Shown here piece after piece: positions 8,355 through 16,853 of a DNA stretch of 64,000 nucleotides (positions are counted from its first letter, which is position 1; each line of letters opens with the position of its first letter). Both the position numbers and the translations under genes were made by a program. The DNA is taken from assembly GCF_029318685.1 (NCBI RefSeq), contig NZ_CP119677.1, positions 2,905,001 through 2,969,000 on the forward strand, read 5' to 3'. Under the pieces are notes generated by a model, which ran no database searches, was not told the origin of the DNA, and worked only from the letters and a program-made list of their open reading frames with translations. This stretch comes from Ruminiclostridium papyrosolvens DSM 2782 (GTDB lineage Bacteria > Bacillota > Clostridia > Acetivibrionales > DSM-1351).

Positions 8355-9551
8355 CTACCTTATTGCCGCAGACATATTAGTAGTACTTATTACAATTGTT
8401 ATTGCTATTAGGAACATAACTGCTACAGCGGCGGTTACTCCTAATATATATGTCAATGAGCCTGACATATCGTTAAGGCAATTTGTAATCTTCTTATCTG
8501 CTATAGGCTCTACAAATGCACAGGCAAGCTTGTACAATATAACCACGGCAAGGATTTTCAAAAGCGGAGCAAGGCATATTACTAAGATACCAATCATGGC
8601 AATAAGCCCTGATGCGTTTTTTATTACAAGTGTACAACCAACAACGGTATCGGCTGCATCTGCCAGATATTTTCCTACTACCGGTATAAATGTTCCAAGT
8701 GCAAACTTTGCCGTCTTGCTTGTAACTCCGTCTACAACCGCACCCATGGACCCCTGTATTGATACAATTGCTATAAATATAGTAAGGATAAGTCCCAGCC
8801 CCCAAGTACAGATTTGCTTCATAAAACCGGCAAGTTTGGTTAATTGAATTTTATCTGAAATATTATTTACTATGTTAAGCATTGTAATTAGGAAAATCAT
8901 GGGAATAAAAAAATTCTTAATTGCCGTGGCAGCTATTTCAATCAGCATAACCAGTACAGGCTGGAAAACACCTGCCGAAGATATACTTCCTGATGTAGCC
9001 AGCAATGTAATTAACAGTGGTATTATTGAATGCATAAACGACACCATACCATCAATAATATCCATACACATTTTCATTGCTGTACTGAAGCTGACCATCA
9101 ATACTGAAACCAATACAATGTAGCAAACGAAAAATGCCATTTCACCTACGCTTTCACTAAGAAATGAATTTTGCAGGTTTTTCAGTATAGCGCAAATGAT
9201 ACAAAGTATTATTATCTTAATTAATATGTCTGCATTTAAAAAGACTTCTTTTAGTAGATACCTGATTACTCTGTTAATAACCCCTGTGAAACTGAATTTC
9301 AAGTCACCTCTTGCGGCATCGGAAGCAATTTTTCCGGGGTCAAAATCCGGAAAGAGATCTTGTGACTCTTCCCCGTAATACTTTCTTACATTGTCGCTTA
9401 TATCAGAGTTATCCTTAAGTTGATCGCTAAGAATTTTTTCATTTTCATTACTGCTGTCAGTATTTTGCTGTAATGACTCTGCATGTACGCAAAGTGTGGA
9501 GAAAATAGTTATAAGCAGTAATATTGCAAATACAAGTTTTTTTAATTTCAT
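8355..9551 (-). CDS. spoIIIAE: stage III sporulation protein AE
   Basis: SpoIIIAE is the largest polytopic membrane component of the SpoIIIA-SpoIIQ channel. This 398-residue protein begins with a cleavable-looking signal sequence (about 1-24, ending CVHA). A soluble segment (25-95) and at least seven hydrophobic segments follow between about 105 and 395. The conserved MVSFMHSIIPLLITLLATSG and VGKYLADAADTVVGC patterns are present. It sits in the standard order between spoIIIAD and spoIIIAF. Confidence 0.96.
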   Translation of the reverse strand: MKLKKLVFAILLLITIFSTLCVHAESLQQNTDSSNENEKILSDQLKDNSDISDNVRKYYGEESQDLFPDFDPGKIASDAARGDLKFSFTGVINRVIRYLLKEVFLNADILIKIIILCIICAILKNLQNSFLSESVGEMAFFVCYIVLVSVLMVSFSTAMKMCMDIIDGMVSFMHSIIPLLITLLATSGSISSAGVFQPVLVMLIEIAATAIKNFFIPMIFLITMLNIVNNISDKIQLTKLAGFMKQICTWGLGLILTIFIAIVSIQGSMGAVVDGVTSKTAKFALGTFIPVVGKYLADAADTVVGCTLVIKNASGLIAMIGILVICLAPLLKILAVVILYKLACAFVEPIADKKITNCLNDMSGSLTYILGVTAAVAVMFLIAITIVISTTNMSAAIR

Positions 9552-9609
9552 TGGTAAAATTCCTCCAAGGCTAAAAGCAGCCGTTAACGTGATGTATTTC
9601 AGATACCTG

Positions 9610-9996
9610 CTAAGGCATCAGTTTTACTACCAGGTCCAGGAGTGATGTTATTATTGGTACTGCCAGAATTACTATGGTAACCTTACCGGCAAGCTCTATT
9701 TTTGATGCAATTGATGATTCTCCTGCATCTTTGCAAACCTCTGCTCCAAACTCCGCTATGTATGCAATTCCTACTATTTTAAGCAAAATAGCAATGTATG
9801 TTGAGTCTATATCAGCCTTCTGGCTGAAGGTTTTTATAAAATCTATGACTGCGGATAGCTTTACTGCTACAAGCATAAATATGAGAATCCCGGTAATAAT
9901 GCTCACCTGCAAAGCAAGCTCCGGCTTCTGTACCTTTATCACTGATGAAAGTGCTACCGCAACTATACCAATACAAACAATCTGAAGTATGTCCAT
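9610..9996 (-). CDS. spoIIIAD: stage III sporulation protein AD
   Basis: This 128-residue, four-helix membrane protein is related to SpoIIIAC and is part of the SpoIIIA complex. Hydrophobic segments are at about 3-20, 28-52, 66-88 and 103-126, with the family segment ILLKIVGIAYIAEFGAEVC in the middle. It lies between spoIIIAC and spoIIIAE. Confidence 0.95.
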   Translation of the reverse strand: MDILQIVCIGIVAVALSSVIKVQKPELALQVSIITGILIFMLVAVKLSAVIDFIKTFSQKADIDSTYIAILLKIVGIAYIAEFGAEVCKDAGESSIASKIELAGKVTIVILAVPIITSLLDLVVKLMP

Positions 9997-10029
9997 ATCA
10001 TATGTACCCTCGTATCCATAATGCTTTTG

Positions 10030-10224
10030 TTAAAATTGAAACATGGTTTTTACCGCCTCAAAAAGACCCGCAATCTGTTTCGACACCATCAAAAGTACAA
10101 CTACTATTCCTGCAAGGGTTGTCATCATAGCCTGTTCTTCCCTTCCACACCTGGTTAAAACCTGATTCAGTACCGAAACTAATATGCCTATTGCTGCAAT
10201 TTTAAATATGAGATCTACTTCCAT
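10030..10224 (-). CDS. spoIIIAC: stage III sporulation protein AC
   Basis: This 64-residue membrane protein has two hydrophobic segments separated by the short polar loop LTRCGREEQAMM, the typical SpoIIIAC layout. It is one of the two small paralogous membrane subunits of the SpoIIIA channel and is followed by spoIIIAD. Confidence 0.95.
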   Translation of the reverse strand: MEVDLIFKIAAIGILVSVLNQVLTRCGREEQAMMTTLAGIVVVLLMVSKQIAGLFEAVKTMFQF

Positions 10225-10244
10225 AAAACTTCACTCCTTTGTAT

Positions 10245-10763
10245 CTAAAATAATACGACTACTATTGCCAGTCCACTTAATACTCCAAGGCTTTTGTACA
10301 TTTTTTCGTTTTTTTGTCTCATTTGTTCTGCTTTCATTTCCTGCAGTTTCAGTTGGGATGAGACAAGATTTATATTGTTAATCTGGCCTTCCAAATCTGA
10401 ACTGCCAAGCATTTTACCAAAGGTAATCAAAATTGCCTTATCTTCCTTACTTAAACCCAGCTTTGCAGATGTGTTCTCCACAGCCTTTTCCCAAGCCATA
10501 TCTGCAGTTATTCCGGGCAAGGACAGGTTTTCAGCCGCTTCCTTAAAAAGTAGTGAGGCATCAGTTTTAGAGCTTGTATATATTCTTTCAAAGGACTGTG
10601 CCAATAAATTTGACAGATAGCTTATCTCATTTTCAAACATTTGCATCAATACCTGAAGTTCTCTGAGTACTTTAGGTCTTTTTGAGCAGTCCGCTGCCAG
10701 AGAAAAGCCCATAAGGCTGGTTGCACATATGAGAAGTGCCGAGCCAATAATTTTTATTATCAT
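10245..10763 (-). CDS. spoIIIAB: stage III sporulation protein AB
   Basis: SpoIIIAB is a 172-residue protein with one N-terminal and one C-terminal hydrophobic segment flanking a helical domain related to GspF of type II secretion. It shows LRELQVLMQMFENEISYLSN, a conserved early helix, and ends with the GVLSGLAIVVVLF anchor. It is 16 bp downstream of spoIIIAA and is thought to work with that ATPase. Confidence 0.95.
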   Translation of the reverse strand: MIIKIIGSALLICATSLMGFSLAADCSKRPKVLRELQVLMQMFENEISYLSNLLAQSFERIYTSSKTDASLLFKEAAENLSLPGITADMAWEKAVENTSAKLGLSKEDKAILITFGKMLGSSDLEGQINNINLVSSQLKLQEMKAEQMRQKNEKMYKSLGVLSGLAIVVVLF

Positions 10764-10779
10764 TTTTATAAGCCCCCTT

Positions 10780-11751
10780 CTATGCTGATACCCTGTAAAT
10801 CGGTGTCATCCCTTCATCTACAACCTCTTCAAGTGTACCGGGCCCGTTTCTGGAACTCAGCACTATATACCTTTCAAAAGCTGCGGATTTAATCAAAGAA
10901 AGGAGCTCCTCCCTCATTTTTAGCTCTGTTATGTTATAACCGTGTGCCGACGCTATTATTTTAATGCCTGAATTCAGTACTTTTAAAACGGCATCTCTGT
11001 CACCGTGGGTCCCTATCTCATCAGTAATTATTATACCGGGCGACATACTTCTCAAAAGCATTTCCATCCCCAATACCTTTGGACAACCATCCATAACATC
11101 CGTTCTATATCCTACATCATTCTGTGGCACACCTTTGCAGCATGCAGCGATTTCAGACCTTTCATCAACTATTCCTACCTTCATACCGTTAAAGTCATAT
11201 TCCTGTTCACCGCTGCTGAGCATTCTGGACAAATCCCTGAGTATGGTAGTTTTTCCGCATTGAGGCGGCCCGACGATAAGTGTGTTATAAATATCAGAGC
11301 TGTTTTTTATTATGTATTTAATTATATTTTTTGCGCAGCCTCTTACCTCTTTTGCAATACGAATGTTAAGACCGTTAAAATCCTTTATGTTTCTGATTTT
11401 ACCTTCCTGCAGTACAACCTTTCCGCTTAGGCCTATTCTATGTCCTCCCCGCAAAGTGATATAACCCGATTTTATTTCATCCTGATATGCGTAAATGGAA
11501 TTCTCACTCATGAGTTCAAGAGTTTTGATTATCTCTCTTTGCTCAACTAAATAAGCCTCACTCAAAGAACGTGTTAAACGCCCGTTTCCGGTGACAAACC
11601 AATCATTTTTTTTATAAAACACCATTAGGGGTTTTCCTGCCCGCAACCGTATTTCTTCCAAATTGTTTAACTCATTAATATTAATTTTTTGAATAACTTC
11701 CCTGATACCGGGAATGAGGAAAGGAAATATTTCAAATTGTACGTTAGTCAT
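10780..11751 (-). CDS. spoIIIAA: stage III sporulation protein AA, ATPase
   Basis: SpoIIIAA is the cytoplasmic secretion-type ATPase that energises the SpoIIIA channel in the mother cell. This 323-residue protein has a Walker A motif GPPQCGKTT at 161-169, KVGIVDERSEIAACCKG after it, and the Walker B-like MSPGIIITDEIG. It is the first gene of the eight-gene operon. The leader holds a short palindrome TTAACAC-CCTC-GTGTTAA at 11780-11797. I could not identify a convincing sigma E promoter by eye. Confidence 0.97.
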   Translation of the reverse strand: MTNVQFEIFPFLIPGIREVIQKININELNNLEEIRLRAGKPLMVFYKKNDWFVTGNGRLTRSLSEAYLVEQREIIKTLELMSENSIYAYQDEIKSGYITLRGGHRIGLSGKVVLQEGKIRNIKDFNGLNIRIAKEVRGCAKNIIKYIIKNSSDIYNTLIVGPPQCGKTTILRDLSRMLSSGEQEYDFNGMKVGIVDERSEIAACCKGVPQNDVGYRTDVMDGCPKVLGMEMLLRSMSPGIIITDEIGTHGDRDAVLKVLNSGIKIIASAHGYNITELKMREELLSLIKSAAFERYIVLSSRNGPGTLEEVVDEGMTPIYRVSA

Positions 11752-11884
11752 GTGTTAATCACTCCTTGCTTTTCTTTAGTTAACACCCTCGTGTTAAGTA
11801 ACTGCCTTAAATCTCATATAAGAAATTTATTTATTTATATATATTAGGCTTTGTCCAACATTATGACAAAAATAAATAAAGGTA

Positions 11885-11924
11885 TAAAAAACACCCGACG
11901 ATACCATTTTGGTTCATCGGGTGT
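11885..11924 (-). terminator. terminator after the ABC permease
   Basis: On the minus strand an 11-bp stem ACACCCGATGA / TCGTCGGGTGT (one G-U pair) is followed by six Ts. It lies 26 bp past the permease stop and isolates this cassette from spoIIIAA. Confidence 0.85.
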
Positions 11925-11949
11925 CAAATTTACTTATATAATTCTCTTA

Positions 11950-12774
11950 TTATCTCAAAGAAACTTTTTTATTCATAATACGGCCGGTAATATAGAAGAG
12001 GACAAATATCATAATTACATCAAATGTATATCCTCCCAAACCAATAACCATATTTGAAGGATTTGTGTTGTTAAAGTTATCTATTAAATATCCAACCATA
12101 TTATGAGCAGTTAAAGAAATATCTACACTACCTGAAATGTTTACGAAAAGTGAAAAAGGAATAATTATGGTCAGTATAGTCTCTACTATCCTGAGTACTA
12201 TATTTGTAACAAAAAACAATAGAATCGAAGCTCCTGCCGCCCCTATATTATGGAATTTAGGACTATTTGCCAGGGTTATGGAAAAGTAAATCTGACTCAT
12301 AAGATACAGTATAGCTAAACAAATCATAGGTATAAATGCATACATATATTTGCCCATGCCATATCTTTCTATTTCATCCAAAGCCGACGCCCACATTTTC
12401 CCGTCTACTCCTAATCCATATAAGGCTACAAAGATAGCTCCCATACTGATTATAACACTCAGTAACATCCAACCAAATGATACGATTGCCTTTGAAACAA
12501 GATGAAGGTGAGGCTTTAAAGGCAGTGTAAAACTTAAATAACCCTCGTTTGAGTATAGGTTTTTGTAAAATCTCATACATATTACTACCAGTGTAACAAC
12601 AAATACTGAAATTCCAACTAATAGCAGAAGCACTGATGATGTTGCCTTGAACCAACCTAACTCAAGTTTTCCTGAAAGCAGTGACAAACCTGCCATAACT
12701 GCTGTTATCAAATAAAAGAAAGGTATTAGCCTTGATGTATCTTTAATCTCGTACTTAAATAATTTTCCTAACAT
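11950..12774 (-). CDS. ABC transporter permease
   Basis: This 274-residue polytopic membrane protein begins LGKLFKYEIKDTSRL, the usual opening of ABC-2-like permeases that pair with YtrB-type ATPases. At least six hydrophobic segments can be seen, near 18-38, 43-66, 95-120, 145-168, 178-215 and 245-265. It overlaps the end of the ATPase gene by 7 bp, so the two are coupled. The regulator upstream is of the GntR/YtrA type, which usually controls efflux or cell-wall stress transporters. The substrate cannot be told. Confidence 0.85.
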   Translation of the reverse strand: MLGKLFKYEIKDTSRLIPFFYLITAVMAGLSLLSGKLELGWFKATSSVLLLLVGISVFVVTLVVICMRFYKNLYSNEGYLSFTLPLKPHLHLVSKAIVSFGWMLLSVIISMGAIFVALYGLGVDGKMWASALDEIERYGMGKYMYAFIPMICLAILYLMSQIYFSITLANSPKFHNIGAAGASILLFFVTNIVLRIVETILTIIIPFSLFVNISGSVDISLTAHNMVGYLIDNFNNTNPSNMVIGLGGYTFDVIMIFVLFYITGRIMNKKVSLR

Positions 12775-13466
12775 TTGAACACCTCCTCAAATAGCTCTTC
12801 AACAGATTTACCATTTTTCTCTCGAATATTGTCAACAGTATCATCTATCAGAATTCTGCTTTCTCCCACCATAATTACCCTATCAAATATTCTTTCAACA
12901 TCGTTTATAAGGTGAGTTGAGAGAAGTACTACTGCATCCTCGGAATAATTGTTCAGTATAATATCCAGCATTGCTTTACGTGAAGCGGGGTCAAGTCCTC
13001 CCAAAGGTTCGTCCAGTAAATATACCTTTGCTTTTCTTGACATTACAAGAATGAGCTGAACTTTTTCCTGCATTCCTTTTGACATACTTTTTATCTTTTG
13101 ATTTGGATCAAGCTTGAATTGAGAAAGCATTTTAGATGCCTTTTCACGGTCAAAGTCAGAGTAAAAATCTTCAAAGAAGTCCAAAGCGTCCTTAGCTTTT
13201 AAGTTTTCACCAAGATAGGTTTTTTCAGGTAAGTATGAAACAATAGATTTTGTGTACTCATCAGGAGATCTTCCATCAATCATTACCTTTCCTTCATAAT
13301 CTTGAATAATACCTGCAATTATCTTGATTAATGATGTTTTGCCGCATCCGTTTGGTCCCAGCAGACCCACTATTGTCCCACTTTCTAATGTCAAAGATAC
13401 ATTATTCAGAACCTTTCTTGAGCCGTAGCTCTTATGCAATGCCTTTATTTCTATCATATTACTCAT
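12768..13466 (-). CDS. ABC transporter ATP-binding protein
   Basis: This 232-residue ATPase has Walker A GLLGPNGCGKTS, signature SKGMQEKVQ and Walker B KVYLLDEPLGGLDP, then the switch histidine in LLSTHLIND. The signature is MSKGM instead of LSGGQ, a variant seen in ABC-2-type exporters of this class. The start chosen is the ATG at 13464-13466, which has GGGAGG upstream and overlaps the GntR stop by 8 bp. A longer in-frame start at 13493 has no better support. It pairs with the permease downstream. Confidence 0.93.
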   Translation of the reverse strand: MSNMIEIKALHKSYGSRKVLNNVSLTLESGTIVGLLGPNGCGKTSLIKIIAGIIQDYEGKVMIDGRSPDEYTKSIVSYLPEKTYLGENLKAKDALDFFEDFYSDFDREKASKMLSQFKLDPNQKIKSMSKGMQEKVQLILVMSRKAKVYLLDEPLGGLDPASRKAMLDIILNNYSEDAVVLLSTHLINDVERIFDRVIMVGESRILIDDTVDNIREKNGKSVEELFEEVFKC

Positions 13467-13848
13467 TTTTAAGACCTCCCTTTTCAAATTCAACCAATCT
13501 GTTAGATACTACATATATTATTTCTTCTTTCGTATAACCAAGTTTCTTCATCAGGTTGTAATAATTCCCGGTATATTCTTCAGCCATCTCATCTCGCGCT
13601 TTCTTAATTTTATCCTGGTCCTGAGAAACATATCGTCCCGAGGTTCTTTCTGCATACAGCAAGCCCTCTCTTTCCAGTTCGGATAAAGCCTTCTGCATGG
13701 TGTTGGGATTTACTGAAAACTCCACAGCCAGCTCTCTGACAGATTGAAGTCTCTGCCCTGCTTCCCATATTCCTGAAACAATCTTGAGCTTAACATTATT
13801 CATTATTTGAATGTATATGGGAACATTAGCTGAAAAATCATTAGCCAT
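13459..13848 (-). CDS. GntR family transcriptional regulator (YtrA-like)
   Basis: This 129-residue protein has an N-terminal winged helix: PIYIQIMNNVKLKIVSGIW, then LQSVRELAVEFSVNPNTMQKAL as the recognition helix region. A short C-terminal helical tail replaces a ligand-binding domain. That size and shape is the YtrA subfamily of GntR, which normally represses its own operon of ABC transporter genes. The start at 13848 has GGGAGGTGG upstream. It lies between the lipoprotein and the ATPase, and its probable operator is the palindrome at 14295-14334. Confidence 0.92.
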   Translation of the reverse strand: MANDFSANVPIYIQIMNNVKLKIVSGIWEAGQRLQSVRELAVEFSVNPNTMQKALSELEREGLLYAERTSGRYVSQDQDKIKKARDEMAEEYTGNYYNLMKKLGYTKEEIIYVVSNRLVEFEKGGLKNE

Positions 13849-13869
13849 CAGACCACCTCCCTCTTGCAA

Positions 13870-14277
13870 CTATTTTTCATTGTCTTCACTTGCCTTTCCC
13901 CATGTAATTTTGTAACTTCCGTAGTGTTTTTTACCTGAAACTTTAATTTTGTAGTCTCCTGACTCATGAATTTTTACTGTGAAAGAGGATGTAGGTATAT
14001 CCTTACCCTCATAAATACTGTGACCCTTTTCATCAGTAATGGACATGTCCAGCTTTCCTTTTTTTGAAACAATATCCACATTTACATTCATGGGATTGCC
14101 TTCCTTTACTTTAATAGAAGTAGCTTTATATCCGTTAAATTTTTCATAACTCATAGACATCATGCTAAAAGTATTTTTTTCAACAGATTTTAAAGTACTA
14201 AAGCTTCCGTAGGTGCATCCGGATAATAAAAATATGGTTGAAACAATTATAAGTAAGATGTACTTCTTATTTATCAT
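13870..14277 (-). CDS. small lipoprotein of unknown function
   Basis: This 135-residue protein has a lipoprotein signal with a lipobox LLSGC (Cys at about 21). The rest is a beta-rich domain with SFTVKIHESGDYKIKVSGKKHYG, reminiscent of small extracellular carbohydrate- or ligand-binding folds. I do not recognise the family. It is the first gene after the palindromic operator and ends just before the regulator's upstream region, so it is likely co-transcribed with and controlled by the GntR repressor. Confidence 0.75.
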   Translation of the reverse strand: MINKKYILLIIVSTIFLLSGCTYGSFSTLKSVEKNTFSMMSMSYEKFNGYKATSIKVKEGNPMNVNVDIVSKKGKLDMSITDEKGHSIYEGKDIPTSSFTVKIHESGDYKIKVSGKKHYGSYKITWGKASEDNEK

Positions 14278-14294
14278 GGTGTACTCCCCTTTAA

Positions 14295-14334
14295 GTTGTA
14301 TTATTGTATTAAGTGATTAATACAATAATACAAC
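14295..14334. promoter_or_regulatory. perfect 18-bp inverted repeat, likely GntR operator
   Basis: An 18-bp arm (GTTGTATTATTGTATTAA) and its exact reverse complement flank the 4-bp centre GTGA. The site begins 18 bp before the lipoprotein start codon. It contains TTGTAT and TACAAT hexamers that could be promoter elements. YtrA-type GntR repressors bind palindromes overlapping their own promoters, so this is the obvious operator candidate. Binding is an inference. Confidence 0.75.
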
Positions 14335-14365
14335 TATAGCAAATTTGTGTCAATACTTTATATAA

Positions 14366-14405
14366 AAAAATCCATGCCCTGAGATTATTCTCATGACATG
14401 GATTT
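14366..14405 (-). terminator. second terminator upstream of the ABC cassette
   Basis: On the minus strand AAATCCATG and CATGGATTT pair with an inner stem (TGAG/CTCA), followed by seven Ts. It sits between the efp-side genes and the lipoprotein promoter and shields the cassette from read-through. Confidence 0.7.
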
Positions 14406-14498
14406 CAGTATATTTATGTGGACATTATCCATTTATAATGATATCACTATGTATGCGGCAACAGTCCGTAAGTTTTATATTTTAAATGTTACTAATTT

Positions 14499-14532
14499 TA
14501 AAAAAGCTGCCAACATATTATGTTGACAGCTT
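14499..14532 (-). terminator. terminator after the acidic zinc-ribbon gene
   Basis: On the minus strand AAGCTGTCAACATA pairs with TATGTTGGCAGCTT (one mismatch) and is followed by Ts. It lies 19 bp past the stop of the 138-residue acidic protein. Confidence 0.85.
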
Positions 14533-14550
14533 CAAATAAAATACTATTAA

Positions 14551-14967
14551 TTATTCTTCATCATGATCATGTCCGCAACCGCAGCCACAGTCATCCTCAC
14601 AGTCGCAATCCCATTCCAATTCAATCTTCTCGTGGCAATGGGGACACTCAATAGAGTCGGTATCTTCGTCAATCATTTCAAGATCAACATCGATTTTTTC
14701 GCCACAGTTAGGGCACTCTATTTCTTCAACCTCAATCTCGTCCTCATCATAAATAAGCTTTTCAATCTCTGCGAGATCCTCATCTATGCTGTCTACTTGT
14801 TCACCAAGATCATCCTGAATTTCCTCAATATCTTCTATTGCAAGTGTGATATCATCCAGAACATCGATTATAGCGTTTAACAGCTTTCCTTCGTTGGTTG
14901 AATCATTAATTTTCATACCCTCTGCCAAACCTTTAATGAATGCTACACGTTCGCTTATATAGCTCAT
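14551..14967 (-). CDS. acidic zinc-ribbon protein (CD1247-like)
   Basis: This 138-residue protein has an N-terminal helical domain (about 1-45, ISERVAFIKGLAEGM) that matches proteins I know as CD1247 N-terminal domain family. A very acidic coiled-coil-like stretch follows. Next is a zinc ribbon built from CPNCGEK and CPHCHEK, and the tail is rich in Cys, Asp and His (DCDCEDDCGCGCGHDHDEE) and could bind metal. It is downstream of efp, where this family is often found. No function is established. The start has GGAGG upstream. Confidence 0.75.
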   Translation of the reverse strand: MSYISERVAFIKGLAEGMKINDSTNEGKLLNAIIDVLDDITLAIEDIEEIQDDLGEQVDSIDEDLAEIEKLIYDEDEIEVEEIECPNCGEKIDVDLEMIDEDTDSIECPHCHEKIELEWDCDCEDDCGCGCGHDHDEE

Positions 14968-14999
14968 ATTTACCTCCTCATTACCACTTTGGTATTTTA

Positions 15000-15560
15000 T
15001 TATTTAACTCTTTCCATATATTCATTTGTTCTAGTGTCAATTCTTATTATATCTCCAGTGTTAACAAAAAGAGGCACTTTTATAACATAACCGGTTTCAA
15101 CCGTAGCAGGTTTTGTTGCACCGGTAGCAGTATCTCCCTTAAACCCGGGGTCTGTCTCTGTTACCTCAAGCTCTACGAATGTAGGAGGCTCGATACCGAA
15201 AACGTTTCCTTTATGTGAAAGAATCTTTACAATGTCATTTTCCTTAACAAGATTGAGAGTATTTCCTATAGTTTCCTTGTTTATAGGAAGCTGTTCAAAG
15301 GATTCAACATCCATAAAGTAATATAAATCACCATCATTATATAAATACTGCATATCTTTTCTTTCGATATGAGCTTTTGGCATTTTATCTGTAGGATTGA
15401 AAGTTCTTTCAACTGTTGCACCTGTTATTATATTCTTTAACTTTGTTCTTACGAACGCAGCTCCTTTTCCCGGCTTAACATGTTGGAATTCTATTACTTG
15501 AAATATATTATTATCCAATTCGAATGTTACGCCATTTTTAAAATCACCAGCTACTATCAT
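15000..15560 (-). CDS. efp: translation elongation factor P
   Basis: EF-P relieves ribosome stalling at proline runs. The 186-residue protein has the three OB-like domains and the conserved loop [15 protein letters not shown], whose lysine sits at the tip near the peptidyl-transferase centre. [17 protein letters not shown] and the C-terminal [14 protein letters not shown] are family signatures. It is the middle of the pepP-efp-CD1247-like run. Confidence 0.98.
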   Translation of the reverse strand: MIVAGDFKNGVTFELDNNIFQVIEFQHVKPGKGAAFVRTKLKNIITGATVERTFNPTDKMPKAHIERKDMQYLYNDGDLYYFMDVESFEQLPINKETIGNTLNLVKENDIVKILSHKGNVFGIEPPTFVELEVTETDPGFKGDTATGATKPATVETGYVIKVPLFVNTGDIIRIDTRTNEYMERVK

Positions 15561-15712
15561 ACCTTACCTCCATAATATAAAAATGCATAAAAATTTATTT
15601 TATCTTTAATACTACCCTAGTTTATATTAAATTAATTTTCTCTATTAGGCAAGAAAAATTTTCATTTTAATAATAAAAGTCAATAAATGCACCGAAAAAG
15701 TCTGTTTTTGGC

Positions 15713-16798
15713 TTATATTATAATCATGTCCTTTTTAGATTGGGTTAGAACAAGAGGGTTGTTATCCCTGATTATAATAGTATCCTCTATTCTTACTCCT
15801 CCAAGCCCCTCAACATAAATACCCGGTTCTACTGTAACTGCCATATTGTTTTTCAGTACTTTATCTCCGCTTGGTGACAGGCGTGGATTCTCGTGTATCT
15901 CAAGACCTAAGCCGTGACCAAGTCCATGTCCGAACTTACCTTCAAATCCTTTGTCATATATTATATCCCTTGCTATTTTATCAACTTCCCTTCCGGTTTT
16001 TCCAGAAACAGCACCTCTCTCTGAAGTTAACTGGGCTTCTAATACTATATTATAGATATCTATCATTTTTTTATCCGGCTGTCCAAGAAATACTGTTCTT
16101 GTTATATCTGAGCAATAATGGTTGTATAATGCGCCAAAATCCATTGTAATTGTATCACCGATTTCGAGCTTCTTTTCAGATGCTACTCCATGAGGCATGG
16201 ATGATCTCAGCCCAGAAGCAACAATTGTTTCAAAGGAAGCACCGGATGCCCCTAATTTTTTCATTTGATATTCCAGTTCGGCAGCAACATCAAGCTCTGT
16301 AATTCCTGGCTTTATAATACCCAGAACATAACTGAATGCACCATCAGCAATTTCTACGGCTTTGGTTATTGTTTCTATTTCATAAGAGTCCTTTATACTC
16401 CTTAACCCTTCAATAACAGAGCCAATTCCCTCCAGTTCAGTACCCTGAAACTTGCCTTTAAATGATTTGTATTCCGCGTAAGTCAAGCTTTCATCTTCAA
16501 AGCCAAGTTTTTTAATTCCTTCGGCGTTTAGTATTTCAAGGATAGTATCTTTTATGTCAGTCTTATGTTGAATTACTTCAAACATAGGAGCCTGCTTTGC
16601 CGATTGTTCAACATATCTGAAGTCTGTCAGCAGATATGCTTTTTTATCAGTAATAACAAGGTTTGCGGAAGTGCCTGAAAAACCTGAAAGATACATATAA
16701 TTTTCTCTTTTTGTAATTAATGCACCATCTTGTCCAAGGTTTTTCAGTTCCTTTCTGAAAGTGTCCAACCTATTTGATAGTATTTGCTTGTCAACCAT
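15713..16798 (-). CDS. pepP: Xaa-Pro aminopeptidase (M24 family)
   Basis: This 361-residue enzyme has the creatinase-like N-terminal domain (1-130) and a pita-bread metallopeptidase domain. The five metal ligands are visible: D in MDFGALYN, D in CSDITRTVF, H in GHGLGHGLGLEIHE, E in VTVEPGIYV and E in VRIEDT. Family members remove N-terminal residues preceding proline. It lies between aroQ and efp, as in many Clostridia. Confidence 0.94.
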   Translation of the reverse strand: MVDKQILSNRLDTFRKELKNLGQDGALITKRENYMYLSGFSGTSANLVITDKKAYLLTDFRYVEQSAKQAPMFEVIQHKTDIKDTILEILNAEGIKKLGFEDESLTYAEYKSFKGKFQGTELEGIGSVIEGLRSIKDSYEIETITKAVEIADGAFSYVLGIIKPGITELDVAAELEYQMKKLGASGASFETIVASGLRSSMPHGVASEKKLEIGDTITMDFGALYNHYCSDITRTVFLGQPDKKMIDIYNIVLEAQLTSERGAVSGKTGREVDKIARDIIYDKGFEGKFGHGLGHGLGLEIHENPRLSPSGDKVLKNNMAVTVEPGIYVEGLGGVRIEDTIIIRDNNPLVLTQSKKDMIII

Positions 16799-16853
16799 TT
16801 AAACTACCTCCATAAATCCCTATTTTTGTCTATATATATTAACCTATTAACCT

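Noticed and set aside
8494-8805. 103-residue minus-strand frame inside spoIIIAE
   Set aside because: It is an alternative frame of a well-supported gene, with Cys/Tyr-rich composition and no ribosome site.
13459-13493. Earlier start of the ABC ATPase at 13493
   Set aside because: The ATG at 13464-13466 has GGGAGG in the right place and the usual 8-bp overlap with the GntR stop; the earlier start has neither.
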